DNA of 5,133 nt, taken from NCBI GenBank assembly GCA_035301025.1, contig DATGUV010000112.1, positions 1 through 5,133 on the forward strand, in the 5' to 3' direction. Source of the DNA: CALAMD01 sp035301025 (GTDB taxonomy: Bacteria > Bacillota > Bacilli > Bacillales > Amphibacillaceae). Both the position numbers and the translations under genes were made by a program. The notes beneath the pieces were generated by a model. The model searched no databases. It saw nothing but the letters and a program-made list of their open reading frames with translations, and was not told where the DNA came from. This document shows positions 1 through 5,125 of this stretch, piece after piece; the first letter of the stretch is position 1; each line of letters opens with the position of its first letter.

Positions 1-377
1 CTGGTTTACAATCTGGTGCAATGATTATGCAGTATACAGCAGCCTCTCTTGTATCAGAAAATAAAACATTAGCTCACCCTGCAAGCGTGGACTCCATCCC
101 ATCTTCTGCAAACCAAGAAGATCATGTCAGTATGGGAACAATTGCGGCTCGCCACGCATCGATGATGATCGACAATGCTCGACATGTGTTAGCCATTGAA
201 GCGATTTGTGCTGCTCAAGCATTAGAATTGAAAGGAGTCGATCAAGCATCCCCACGTACAAAAGAAAAATGGAAAGAAATAAGACAAATAAGTGCGCCAA
301 TTACTGAAGATCGCGCTTTTTCAACAGATATTGAAAACGTGCAACAGTATTTACGACAAGCAAAGCCTATGTTTTAA
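1..377 (+). CDS. hutH: Histidine ammonia-lyase (histidase), 3' end only
   Basis: This is the C-terminal end of HutH, the cytoplasmic enzyme that removes ammonia from L-histidine to give urocanate, the first step of histidine breakdown. The frame is open from base 3, giving 124 visible residues before the TAA. Family enzymes are about 500-510 residues, so roughly the last quarter is present. It starts mid-domain with GLQSGAMIMQYTAASLVSEN, followed by LAHPASVDSIPSSANQEDHVSMG. That block is highly conserved in histidases and includes the Glu of QEDHVS at the active site. The MIO cofactor loop (Ala-Ser-Gly) lies upstream of the window. An ATG at 21 is internal and is not the start. Other aromatic ammonia-lyases share the fold, but the PASVDSIP...NQEDHVSMG block is typical of histidase. 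A terminator follows 15 bases after the stop. Other hut genes would be expected to the left but cannot be seen. Confidence 0.95.
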   Translation, partial: GLQSGAMIMQYTAASLVSENKTLAHPASVDSIPSSANQEDHVSMGTIAARHASMMIDNARHVLAIEAICAAQALELKGVDQASPRTKEKWKEIRQISAPITEDRAFSTDIENVQQYLRQAKPMF

Positions 378-391
378 TCTCGCCCTACGTT

Positions 392-445
392 TGCCGTATT
401 CATCAAATGACCTGTATAGACATGAAGGATGAATACGGCATTTTT
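392..445 (+). terminator. Rho-independent terminator of hutH
   Basis: A perfect 13-bp inverted repeat has arms TGCCGTATTCATC (392-404) and GATGAATACGGCA (428-440), followed directly by TTTTT (441-445). The loop is long (23 nt), which is unusual but acceptable. It begins 15 bases past the hutH stop, so it most likely ends the hut transcript and separates it from the transporter gene. Confidence 0.8.
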
Positions 446-456
446 ATGAGGTGAAT

Positions 457-552
457 GAATTTCATCCTATGTATGTTATGTTCCTTCAACCCAATAAATA
501 GTTATGCTAAGTCGCTTGAAACTACATGCTGAATTGAAACAACTCATGTTGG
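457..552. repeat. Possible dispersed intergenic repeat, copy A
   Basis: This non-coding stretch shares three short blocks, in the same order, with the intergenic region at 4003-4074: GAATTTCAT (457-465), GTCGCTTGAA (511-520) and ACTACATG (521-528). Within copy A, TTGAAAC also occurs twice (516-522 and 534-540), each time shortly followed by CATG. No open frame or strong structure was seen. The blocks are short and AT-rich, so this is tentative. It could be a decayed copy of a small intergenic element or chance. Confidence 0.3.
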
Positions 553-583
553 TAATTATGAAATATACACAAATAAAAAAAGC

Positions 584-612
584 TAGCCAAACAGGACAAA
601 ATAATCTATAAT
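584..612 (+). promoter_or_regulatory. Sigma-A-type promoter of the YuiF-like transporter
   Basis: A perfect -10 box TATAAT lies at 607-612. A 4/6 match to the -35 box (TAGCCA, 584-589) lies upstream with the ideal 17-bp spacer. Transcription would start near 618-620, almost exactly at the left edge of the perfect hairpin at 617-646. This gives the transporter its own promoter, independent of the hut terminator upstream. Confidence 0.6.
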
Positions 613-616
613 AATA

Positions 617-646
617 TTCATCACTTTACTGAGGTAAAGTGATGAA
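617..646 (+). promoter_or_regulatory. Perfect 13-bp inverted repeat at the predicted transcript start
   Basis: The arms TTCATCACTTTAC (617-629) and GTAAAGTGATGAA (634-646) are perfect complements around a TGAG tetraloop. The repeat starts 4 bases after the -10 box and ends 7 bases before the SD of the preferred start. As DNA it could be a repressor operator. As RNA it could be a 5' stem-loop that protects the mRNA or controls translation. There is no T-run, so it is not a terminator. The bound factor, if any, is unknown. Confidence 0.6.
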
Positions 647-668
647 GAAAGAAGAGGAGTGTTTGTAC

Positions 669-1994
669 ATGTTTAATGCTGTTCTTATTAGTGTTATTGT
701 CATGGTTGTTTTAAGCTTATTACGAATTAACGTTATTTTTGCTTTGATTATTGCCGCTTTAACAGGAGGCATGCTTTCTGGAATGGGAATTACAGAAGCG
801 GCTGAAATTATGATAAGCGGAATGGGAGGTCAATCAGAAACAGCACTCAGTTATATTTTACTAGGTATCTTTGCTGTGATGATTGGATTTTCAGGAATTA
901 CCTCAATTTTAGTAAAAAATATGTTAAAAATATTTAAAGGTAAAAAAATGTGGCTCGTATTATCCATTGCAGTCATTGCATGTTTCTCACAAAACATTGT
1001 ACCTGTTCATATTGCATTTATTCCTATATTAATTCCACCATTACTACAATTATTTGACCAAATCAAATTGGATCGACGTGCAGTTGCGTCTGCTTTAACT
1101 TTTGGTTTGAAGATGCCATATATAACGATTCCACTTGGATTTGGACTCGTGTTTCAAAAGATTATTCGTGAGGAAATGATAGATAACGGAATGCTGATTG
1201 CTAAAAAAGAAGTCATGCTTTCCATGTTGTTTCCTGGAGCAGCTATGGTTGTTGGTTTGCTCGTTGCAGTATTTATTACGTACCGAAAAGATCGGGTTTC
1301 TAAGAAAGCCGATGACTTAGATATGCCGGACATTGATATTGCAGAGGGCATTACAGAACAAAGGGAGCACGCTACATGGAATATGTCACACACATTTACA
1401 ATCGTAGCAATTATAGCTGCGCTTGTCACACAAATTTTGACAGATTCATTAGTGCTTGGAGCATTATCTGGAATTGTCATTTTATTCGTGTGCCGCGTTG
1501 TGAAGTTATTTGAAGGAGACCGGGTTGTGAATGAGGGGATTGGTATGATGGGTATGATTGCCTTTGTCATGCTGATTGCTTCAGGATATGCAGAAGTGTT
1601 GAAAGCAACAGGAGCGATTGATGAATTGGTTGAAGGAGCTTTAACGATTACGGGAGATTCACCCTTTCTGATAGCGTTATTCATGTTGGCAGTAGGACTG
1701 GTTATTACGATGGGAATTGGAACATCTTTTGGAACGATTCCAATTTTAGCGGCTCTTTATGTGCCCGTATTTATGGCGGCTGGTTTCTCCACCTTGCTTA
1801 GTGCAACATTAATTGGAACAGCTGCAGCGCTTGGTGACGCCGGATCTCCAGCATCCGATTCTACACTTGGACCAACGGCAGGATTAAATGCAGATGGTAG
1901 ACACCACCATATTTGGGAAACGTGTGTACCAACCTTTTTACACTATAATATTCCACTATTTCTTTTTGGACTCATTGCAGCTCTCGTACTTTAG
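669..1994 (+). CDS. yuiF: YuiF-type Na+/H+ antiporter family transporter, putative histidine permease
   Basis: This is a polytopic inner-membrane protein of 441 residues, close to the length I recall for Bacillus YuiF (about 442). It resembles the Na+/H+ antiporter family, whose YuiF branch has been proposed from regulatory context to take up histidine. Hydrophobic helices fill residues 1-205 and 242-441, separated by a charged cytoplasmic loop (about 206-241). Conserved-looking membrane motifs are GIGTSFGTIPILA (349-361), GDAGSPASDS (389-398) and RHHHIWET (411-418). I chose ATG 669 because GAGGAG (654-659) lies 9 bases upstream and MFNAVLISVIV is a normal start for this family. Upstream in-frame GTG 639 and ATG 642 would add about 10 charged residues and lie inside a hairpin. 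The position after hutH supports histidine or a related amino acid as substrate, probably coupled to Na+ or H+. The substrate is inferred; the membrane family is much surer. Confidence 0.82.
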   Translation: MFNAVLISVIVMVVLSLLRINVIFALIIAALTGGMLSGMGITEAAEIMISGMGGQSETALSYILLGIFAVMIGFSGITSILVKNMLKIFKGKKMWLVLSIAVIACFSQNIVPVHIAFIPILIPPLLQLFDQIKLDRRAVASALTFGLKMPYITIPLGFGLVFQKIIREEMIDNGMLIAKKEVMLSMLFPGAAMVVGLLVAVFITYRKDRVSKKADDLDMPDIDIAEGITEQREHATWNMSHTFTIVAIIAALVTQILTDSLVLGALSGIVILFVCRVVKLFEGDRVVNEGIGMMGMIAFVMLIASGYAEVLKATGAIDELVEGALTITGDSPFLIALFMLAVGLVITMGIGTSFGTIPILAALYVPVFMAAGFSTLLSATLIGTAAALGDAGSPASDSTLGPTAGLNADGRHHHIWETCVPTFLHYNIPLFLFGLIAALVL

Positions 1995-2036
1995 TAGGGT
2001 TGAACATATTATCCTAAATAAATAGAATGATAGAAG

Positions 2037-2079
2037 GTCGTTTTGAACGAATCAGTCATTGTTCAAAACGACTTTTTTT
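2037..2079 (+). terminator. Rho-independent terminator between the transporter and ung
   Basis: The arms GTCGTTTTGAAC (2037-2048) and GTTCAAAACGAC (2061-2072) pair perfectly over 12 bp around a 12-nt loop. Seven Ts (2073-2079) follow on the plus strand. It clearly serves the transporter, 43 bases after its stop. Read on the minus strand, the same stem lies downstream of ung but is followed only by a mixed pyrimidine stretch, so it may act in both directions with weaker effect on ung. Confidence 0.9.
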
Positions 2080-2096
2080 ACAAAGTGAATACTGGA

Positions 2097-2777
2097 TTAT
2101 TCATCAGGAACATTCCAATCAACAGGTTCTTGGCCTGTTTGTATCAAAAGTTCATTAGCTCGAGAGAAAGGTTTACTACCAAAAAAACCTCGATAAGCTG
2201 ATAATGGGCTTGGATGTGGTGATGAGATGGTAAAATGTTTTTTTGTATCGATTAGCTTTCCTTTTTGCTCGGCAGCTTTTCCCCACAGAAGATACACAAT
2301 CGGTTGTTGTTTATCATTTAATTTACGAATGATTTCATCGGTAAAGATCTCCCATCCTTTTCCTTGATGAGAATATGCTTTTCCATTCTCAACAGTTAAC
2401 GTTGTATTTAATAGAAGGACTCCTTGACTTGCCCAGGCCGTCAAGTTTCCGTGACTTGGAATCTCACACCCTAGATCACTAACAAGTTCTTTGAAAATAT
2501 TTTTGAGAGAAGGAGGTTGGGACACTCCTTTTTGGACAGAAAAGCTTAATCCATGTGCTTGATGAGGCCCATGATAAGGATCTTGTCCAAGAATCACAAC
2601 TTTTACGTGATGAAAAGGTGTGGAATATAGGGCGTTTAACATATCTTTTTTCGGTGGATAAATCGTTTTTGTAGCATATTCTTTTCGTAAAAACTCTTTT
2701 AACTGGATAAAATAAGGCAATTGGAATTGTTCATTTAATAAAGGCCCCCAGTCGTTTGTGAGAGGTTGTTTCGACAT
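2097..2777 (-). CDS. ung: Uracil-DNA glycosylase, family 1
   Basis: Ung cuts uracil out of DNA to start base-excision repair. The 226-residue product matches the usual bacterial length (about 225). Visible motifs are the water-activating loop GQDPYHG (64-70, catalytic Asp66), Phe79 in LSFS, which stacks on uracil, Asn124 in LLLNT, which reads uracil, and the minor-groove loop HPSPLS (188-193) with catalytic His188 and wedge residue Leu192. All key residues are present, so it should be active. I chose ATG 2777 (MSKQPLTNDW) because GAGG lies 10 bases upstream and the length fits. The upstream in-frame ATG at 2801 would add eight residues but has no SD. The gene stands alone, converging on the transporter and diverging from the tagU-like gene. 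No convincing ung promoter was seen. Confidence 0.97.
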   Translation of the reverse strand: MSKQPLTNDWGPLLNEQFQLPYFIQLKEFLRKEYATKTIYPPKKDMLNALYSTPFHHVKVVILGQDPYHGPHQAHGLSFSVQKGVSQPPSLKNIFKELVSDLGCEIPSHGNLTAWASQGVLLLNTTLTVENGKAYSHQGKGWEIFTDEIIRKLNDKQQPIVYLLWGKAAEQKGKLIDTKKHFTISSPHPSPLSAYRGFFGSKPFSRANELLIQTGQEPVDWNVPDE

Positions 2778-2854
2778 ATTGCACCATCCTCGACTGTTCA
2801 TGTGATGTCTTTTAATCTATCATGGCGAAGGTGAAAAAGGAAGGGGAAATTAGT

Positions 2855-2937
2855 TTTACAAGTTCCGTGATTCTTATTATTTCAATTTTCGACAATTGTG
2901 AGCAGATAGAACTAGATATTCTACTAAAACTTGTAAA
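2855..2937. repeat. Spaced inverted repeat in the ung/tagU divergent region
   Basis: The 10-bp arms TTTACAAGTT (2855-2864) and AACTTGTAAA (2928-2937) are perfect complements separated by 63 bases. The right arm ends just before the tagU -35 region. Such a pair could be two half-operators for a looping regulator, but the sequence is AT-rich and chance is possible. Confidence 0.3.
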
Positions 2938-2938
2938 T

Positions 2939-2955
2939 AACAGTTGTATACTGTT
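2939..2955. promoter_or_regulatory. Dyad overlapping the tagU -35 box, possible operator
   Basis: AACAGT (2939-2944) and ACTGTT (2950-2955) form a perfect 6-bp dyad with a 5-bp centre (TGTAT). It covers the predicted -35 hexamer, which is a position where a repressor would block RNA polymerase. The regulator is unknown. Confidence 0.3.
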
Positions 2956-2972
2956 GAATATATAAGTATAAT
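2944..2972 (+). promoter_or_regulatory. Sigma-A-type promoter of the tagU-like gene
   Basis: A perfect -10 TATAAT (2967-2972) lies 17 bp downstream of a partial -35 TTGTAT (2944-2949). The predicted start near 2979 leaves a leader of about 29 nt ahead of the ATG. The weak -35 suggests low basal activity or help from a regulator. Confidence 0.55.
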
Positions 2973-3007
2973 GTATCATAGTAAGTTTTGCTTAGGAGGA
3001 GACGCGC

Positions 3008-3928
3008 ATGAAGCGTAGTGAAGTTCGTAAAAGTAAAAAGAAGCGGTGGTACAAAATACCACTTATTGTGTTAGGTGTTATTATTTTAATTGGTGGTATT
3101 TGGTTCTTATCCCTTTATAATAAAGCGAAAAGTACAGTGAATGAAAAAATGTATCAAGAAGTACAATCGATTGATACGTCCGTCTCAGAGAAAAAATTAA
3201 AAGAAAAAGATCAATTAAACATCCTGATTATGGGAATTGATGCGAGTGACGGAGATACTGGTCGTTCAGACTCAATAATGGTTGCGTCCCTTCGTCCTGA
3301 AGAAGATTCCATGGAACTTATTAGTATTCCACGGGATACTCGAACGTTAATTGTTGGAAAAGACTTTGATGATAAAATCAACCATGCTTATTCCTTTGGA
3401 AAAGAAGACATGGCGATTGCAACAGTTGAAAACTTTTTAGATATTGAACTTGATTACCATATTAGTTTGAATATGACAGGGTTACAAATGCTCATTGATG
3501 AAATTGGTGGGATTACCGTACATAGTGATTTATCTTGGGATGATGGAACTTACTCCTTTGTCGAAGGTGCAAATGAACTGGATGGTAAAAAAGCATTAGC
3601 ATATGTCCGTATGCGTAAAAAAGACCCTGCTGGCGATTTCGGTCGTGCGAAAAGACAGCGTGAAGTGGTAGAAGCAATGATTAAAAAAGGTGTATCCATT
3701 GGTTCTATTAATAAAATTGGAAATACAATCGATATTCTAGGTAACAACATGCAAACAAGTTTGCAATTTGATGATATGAAACGTTTATTTACTGGTTATT
3801 CTGGAGTTCGTAAAAATATTGAAAGTTATCAAGTTCAAGGACAAGGTCAAATGATTGATGGTACTTATTATTATATTGTTTCTGAAGAAGAAAGACAAAA
3901 CGTCCATGATATGATTATGAATAATTAA
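3008..3928 (+). CDS. tagU: LytR-CpsA-Psr family wall-polymer transferase, TagU type
   Basis: This is a membrane-anchored LCP enzyme that moves anionic polymers such as wall teichoic acid from an undecaprenyl carrier to peptidoglycan on the outer face of the membrane. It has 306 residues, the length I recall for Bacillus TagU (LytR). Residues 1-14 are strongly basic, one helix spans about 17-37, and the rest is extracellular. LCP motifs run in order: NILIMGID (71-78), GRSDS (85-89), SIPRDT (106-111), KINHAYSFG (123-131) and ALAYVRMRKKDPAGDFGRAKRQREV (196-220). The Asp and Arg residues in these motifs bind Mg2+ and the lipid pyrophosphate. All seem intact. AGGAGG (2994-2999) sits 8 bases before the ATG. 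It is a single gene with its own promoter and terminator. LCP paralogues (TagT, TagU, TagV) are hard to tell apart, so the symbol is less certain than the family. The name LytR reflects an older view of the protein as a transcription attenuator. Confidence 0.93.
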   Translation: MKRSEVRKSKKKRWYKIPLIVLGVIILIGGIWFLSLYNKAKSTVNEKMYQEVQSIDTSVSEKKLKEKDQLNILIMGIDASDGDTGRSDSIMVASLRPEEDSMELISIPRDTRTLIVGKDFDDKINHAYSFGKEDMAIATVENFLDIELDYHISLNMTGLQMLIDEIGGITVHSDLSWDDGTYSFVEGANELDGKKALAYVRMRKKDPAGDFGRAKRQREVVEAMIKKGVSIGSINKIGNTIDILGNNMQTSLQFDDMKRLFTGYSGVRKNIESYQVQGQGQMIDGTYYYIVSEEERQNVHDMIMNN

Positions 3929-3944
3929 ATGCATTTCAATCGAA

Positions 3945-3980
3945 AATTCTCATGTACGTGAATGTACATGAGGATTTTTT
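3945..3980 (+). terminator. Rho-independent terminator of the tagU-like gene
   Basis: CTCATGTAC (3949-3957) pairs perfectly with GTACATGAG (3964-3972) around a 6-nt loop. The stem extends through one T-G wobble to AAT/ATT. Six Ts (3975-3980) follow, overlapping the stem base. It begins 16 bases after the stop codon. Confidence 0.85.
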
Positions 3981-4002
3981 ACAATAAAATAATGAAATAA
4001 GA

Positions 4003-4080
4003 GAATTTCATAATGCTCCAAATGAGCTGTTGGAATACACCATGTCGCTTCGAACGTCTTTGCGGAACTACATGTTGTAG
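4003..4080. repeat. Possible dispersed intergenic repeat, copy B
   Basis: It carries the same ordered blocks as copy A: GAATTTCAT (4003-4011), GTCGCTTCGAA (4044-4054) and ACTACATG (4067-4074). Here 12 extra bases separate the last two blocks, and 32 rather than 45 bases separate the first two. It ends in a small dyad, CTACA-TGT-TGTAG (4068-4080). GAGAATTTCAT-ATG at 4001-4015 also recurs at 5117-5131 at the right end of the window. Tentative. Confidence 0.35.
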
Positions 4081-4242
4081 GAAAGTAGATCCCATACGGA
4101 GGTTGAAATATATCGCATGTACACAATTTATATACAATAACTGGTAAAATGATTTAAAATAACACAAACCACTCCGATATAAGTAATAGCCAATACAAGC
4201 CCTCTTCATTAAGCAATTGTCCAAGTGGAGTAAGGAGAGCAT

Positions 4243-4272
4243 ATGTATGTTCTGAAGGTATGGCCTCGATAG
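4243..4272 (+). CDS. Possible 9-codon leader peptide MYVLKVWPR
   Basis: A very short frame (ATG 4243, stop TAG 4270-4272) has a strong SD, AAGGAG (4232-4237), 5 bases before its ATG. This is a better SD than that of the following gene. Its stop codon overlaps the left arm of the hairpin at 4264-4291, so a translating or terminating ribosome would melt that stem. Its initiation region (4234-4252) matches that of the next gene (4320-4338) at 16 of 19 positions. It may be a leader peptide for translational control or a duplicated start region. No peptide family can be assigned at this length. Confidence 0.35.
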   Translation: MYVLKVWPR

Positions 4273-4291
4273 GTAGCAGAAGACATCGAGG
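4264..4291 (+). promoter_or_regulatory. Hairpin between leader ORF and unknown gene
   Basis: CCTCGAT (4264-4270) pairs perfectly with ATCGAGG (4285-4291) around a 14-nt loop. No T-run follows, so it is not an intrinsic terminator. It lies 23 bases upstream of the SD of the next gene and its left arm contains the last codons and stop of the leader ORF. Confidence 0.4.
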
Positions 4292-4314
4292 AAAATGCAT
4301 ACAGTATAAATAGC

Positions 4315-4321
4315 AGGGGGG
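4315..4321 (+). promoter_or_regulatory. Imperfect ribosome binding site of the unknown gene
   Basis: AGGGGGG lies 7 bases before ATG 4329, one mismatch from AGGAGG. It supports this start over the in-frame ATG at codon 10, whose nearest GGAGG is about 20 bases away. The weaker match is notable beside the strong SD of the leader ORF upstream. Confidence 0.55.
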
Positions 4322-4328
4322 AAAGCAT

Positions 4329-4970
4329 ATGGAGGTTCATTACACTTCAGATGAGATGGATACAAATATAGAGGAGCATCTCCTTGAAAGACAGGCTGTT
4401 TGTTTAGAGTTATTTATGAAAAAAGGTAGGGAAAAAGCATTTGAGGAAGTGCTAGGTAGGTACAAGACAGGGGATAATAGTGGACAAATTGCTGATGAGT
4501 GGGAATTCATTCATTACGAAGATGCAGGGAAACATTGGCGTAAGAATAGCTCGTTGTATTGTGAATGTGGACGTAAACTTAGATATCAGTATACACTTAG
4601 AAATAAAACGACTGGGTTAATGAAATGTTTCGGTTTAAATCATTTAACAGAACATACTGGTATTCAACCGGAATACGCGCGACAAATTGTAAAGAAATTA
4701 TTGAGTTTAGAAAGAGAACGTAGTGAAATTGTAAAAAAATGGACCAATCATTGGACACTGGAAACCGCGGGGATCACACGATTGCCAGCAGAGGATAAGA
4801 TACCAGAAGATATCTCTTGGCATCTTTCTCATAAAGTACCATTGTTAGAAAGACAGTTGAAGCAATTACGTGAGTTGATTCGTGAGGAGCAGTTTCATGA
4901 AGAAGAGAAGCGATTGCAGCAAATTGTCGCAAAAGAAAAACAACAATTGAAAGAAGATGGTCAACTGTAA
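4329..4970 (+). CDS. Hypothetical protein with Cys/His cluster and C-terminal coiled coil
   Basis: I do not recognise this 213-residue protein. It has no signal peptide or membrane segment and should be cytoplasmic. Residues 1-60 are acidic and look helical. The centre holds a possible metal-binding cluster: CECGRKLRYQY (Cys78, Cys80) and MKCFGLNHLTEH (Cys100, His105, His109). The spacing C-x-C-x19-C-x4-H-x3-H is not one of the standard zinc-finger forms I know. It may be a degenerate zinc ribbon, or only two of these residues may be functional. Residues 113-140 and 171-209 are highly charged, rich in Glu, Lys, Arg and Gln, with heptad-like spacing of Leu, suggesting helices or a coiled coil. 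The consistent codon use and the SD support a real gene. A nucleic-acid-binding or regulatory role is a guess only. It has its own upstream leader elements and no clear terminator. Confidence 0.75.
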   Translation: MEVHYTSDEMDTNIEEHLLERQAVCLELFMKKGREKAFEEVLGRYKTGDNSGQIADEWEFIHYEDAGKHWRKNSSLYCECGRKLRYQYTLRNKTTGLMKCFGLNHLTEHTGIQPEYARQIVKKLLSLERERSEIVKKWTNHWTLETAGITRLPAEDKIPEDISWHLSHKVPLLERQLKQLRELIREEQFHEEEKRLQQIVAKEKQQLKEDGQL

Positions 4971-4996
4971 TTTGATTCGATTTCATCAGACAGATG

Positions 4997-5119
4997 GGAT
5001 ACTCGCCTGAGTAAGGTAAGGTTTCTCGAAGCATGTAGAAACTCCTACATGTATGGACGGGTCCATACATGTAACGGTGAGGTTTCCTTTGAGATTTTTT
5101 GTTTATTTTTAACGGTGAG
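4997..5119 (+). promoter_or_regulatory. Candidate structured RNA leader with alternative helices
   Basis: Several helices can be drawn. An outer stem pairs CTCGCC (5002-5007) with GGTGAG (5076-5081), one G-U included, extended across an internal loop by GGA (4997-4999) with TCC (5085-5087). Inside are GTTTCT/AGAAAC (5021-5026, 5037-5042) and a 13-bp dyad (5046-5058, 5061-5073), together a three-way junction. A competing stem CATGTAG/CTACATG (5032-5038, 5045-5051) excludes both inner ones. GGTGAG recurs at 5114-5119, just before a possible start codon at 5126, and can pair with the same CTCGCC. No known riboswitch class fits. It may be a 5' leader of the gene beyond the window or the 3' end of the preceding one. 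Confidence 0.4.
5046..5073. repeat. Near-perfect 28-bp palindrome
   Basis: TACATGTATGGAC (5046-5058) and GTCCATACATGTA (5061-5073) are perfect complements with only GG between them. As RNA it would be a 12-bp stem with a CGGG loop. The T-rich tract starts about 21 bases later (5095-5110), too far for a standard terminator, so the role is open: hairpin of a structured RNA, or a protein binding site. Confidence 0.6.
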
Positions 5120-5125
5120 AATTTC

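Larger units (their letters stand above)
3981..4328. other. Gene-poor region upstream of the unknown 213-residue gene
   Basis: No convincing ordinary gene lies here. A minus-strand frame over 3979-4365 encodes a Cys/Tyr-rich sequence of no recognisable family, lacks a credible start, and runs into the neighbouring gene, so I treat it as spurious. The region holds repeat copy B (4003-4080), a 9-codon leader ORF (4243-4272) and a hairpin (4264-4291). No strong promoter is visible. The best weak candidate is TTGAAA (4103-4108) with TTTATA (4127-4132) at 18-bp spacing. Confidence 0.5.

Noticed and set aside
378..668. Histidine T-box riboswitch upstream of the transporter
   Set aside because: The conserved T-box sequence and the antiterminator/terminator pair are absent. 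The only structures are the hutH terminator and the 13-bp hairpin without a T-run.
1154..1684. Minus-strand open frame of 176 codons
   Set aside because: It lies wholly inside the transporter gene on the opposite strand, has low-complexity Ser/Thr/Ile content and no recognisable domain. It is a shadow of the real gene.
2778..2801. Longer ung start at the upstream ATG (2801)
   Set aside because: It has no ribosome binding site, while ATG 2777 has GAGG 10 bases upstream and gives the usual family length.
2885..2899. CodY-like box upstream of the tagU-like gene
   Set aside because: AATTTTC matches the left half, but at least five positions of the 15-mer differ and the right half is poor.
3550..3750. 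Minus-strand open frame of 66 codons
   Set aside because: It is antisense to the conserved LCP motifs of the tagU-like gene and has no support of its own.
4305..4310. TATAAA as -10 box of the unknown gene
   Set aside because: The transcript would start inside the ribosome binding site, and no -35 box is placed correctly.
3979..4365. Minus-strand open frame of 128 codons
   Set aside because: The translation is Cys/Tyr/His-rich with no family resemblance. Its start overlaps the next gene, no SD was seen, and it covers a terminator edge, a repeat and hairpins. It is not coding in my judgement.
5046..5110. Intrinsic terminator made of the 13-bp palindrome and the T-rich tract
   Set aside because: About 21 bases separate the stem from the T-run, too far for a standard rho-independent terminator.
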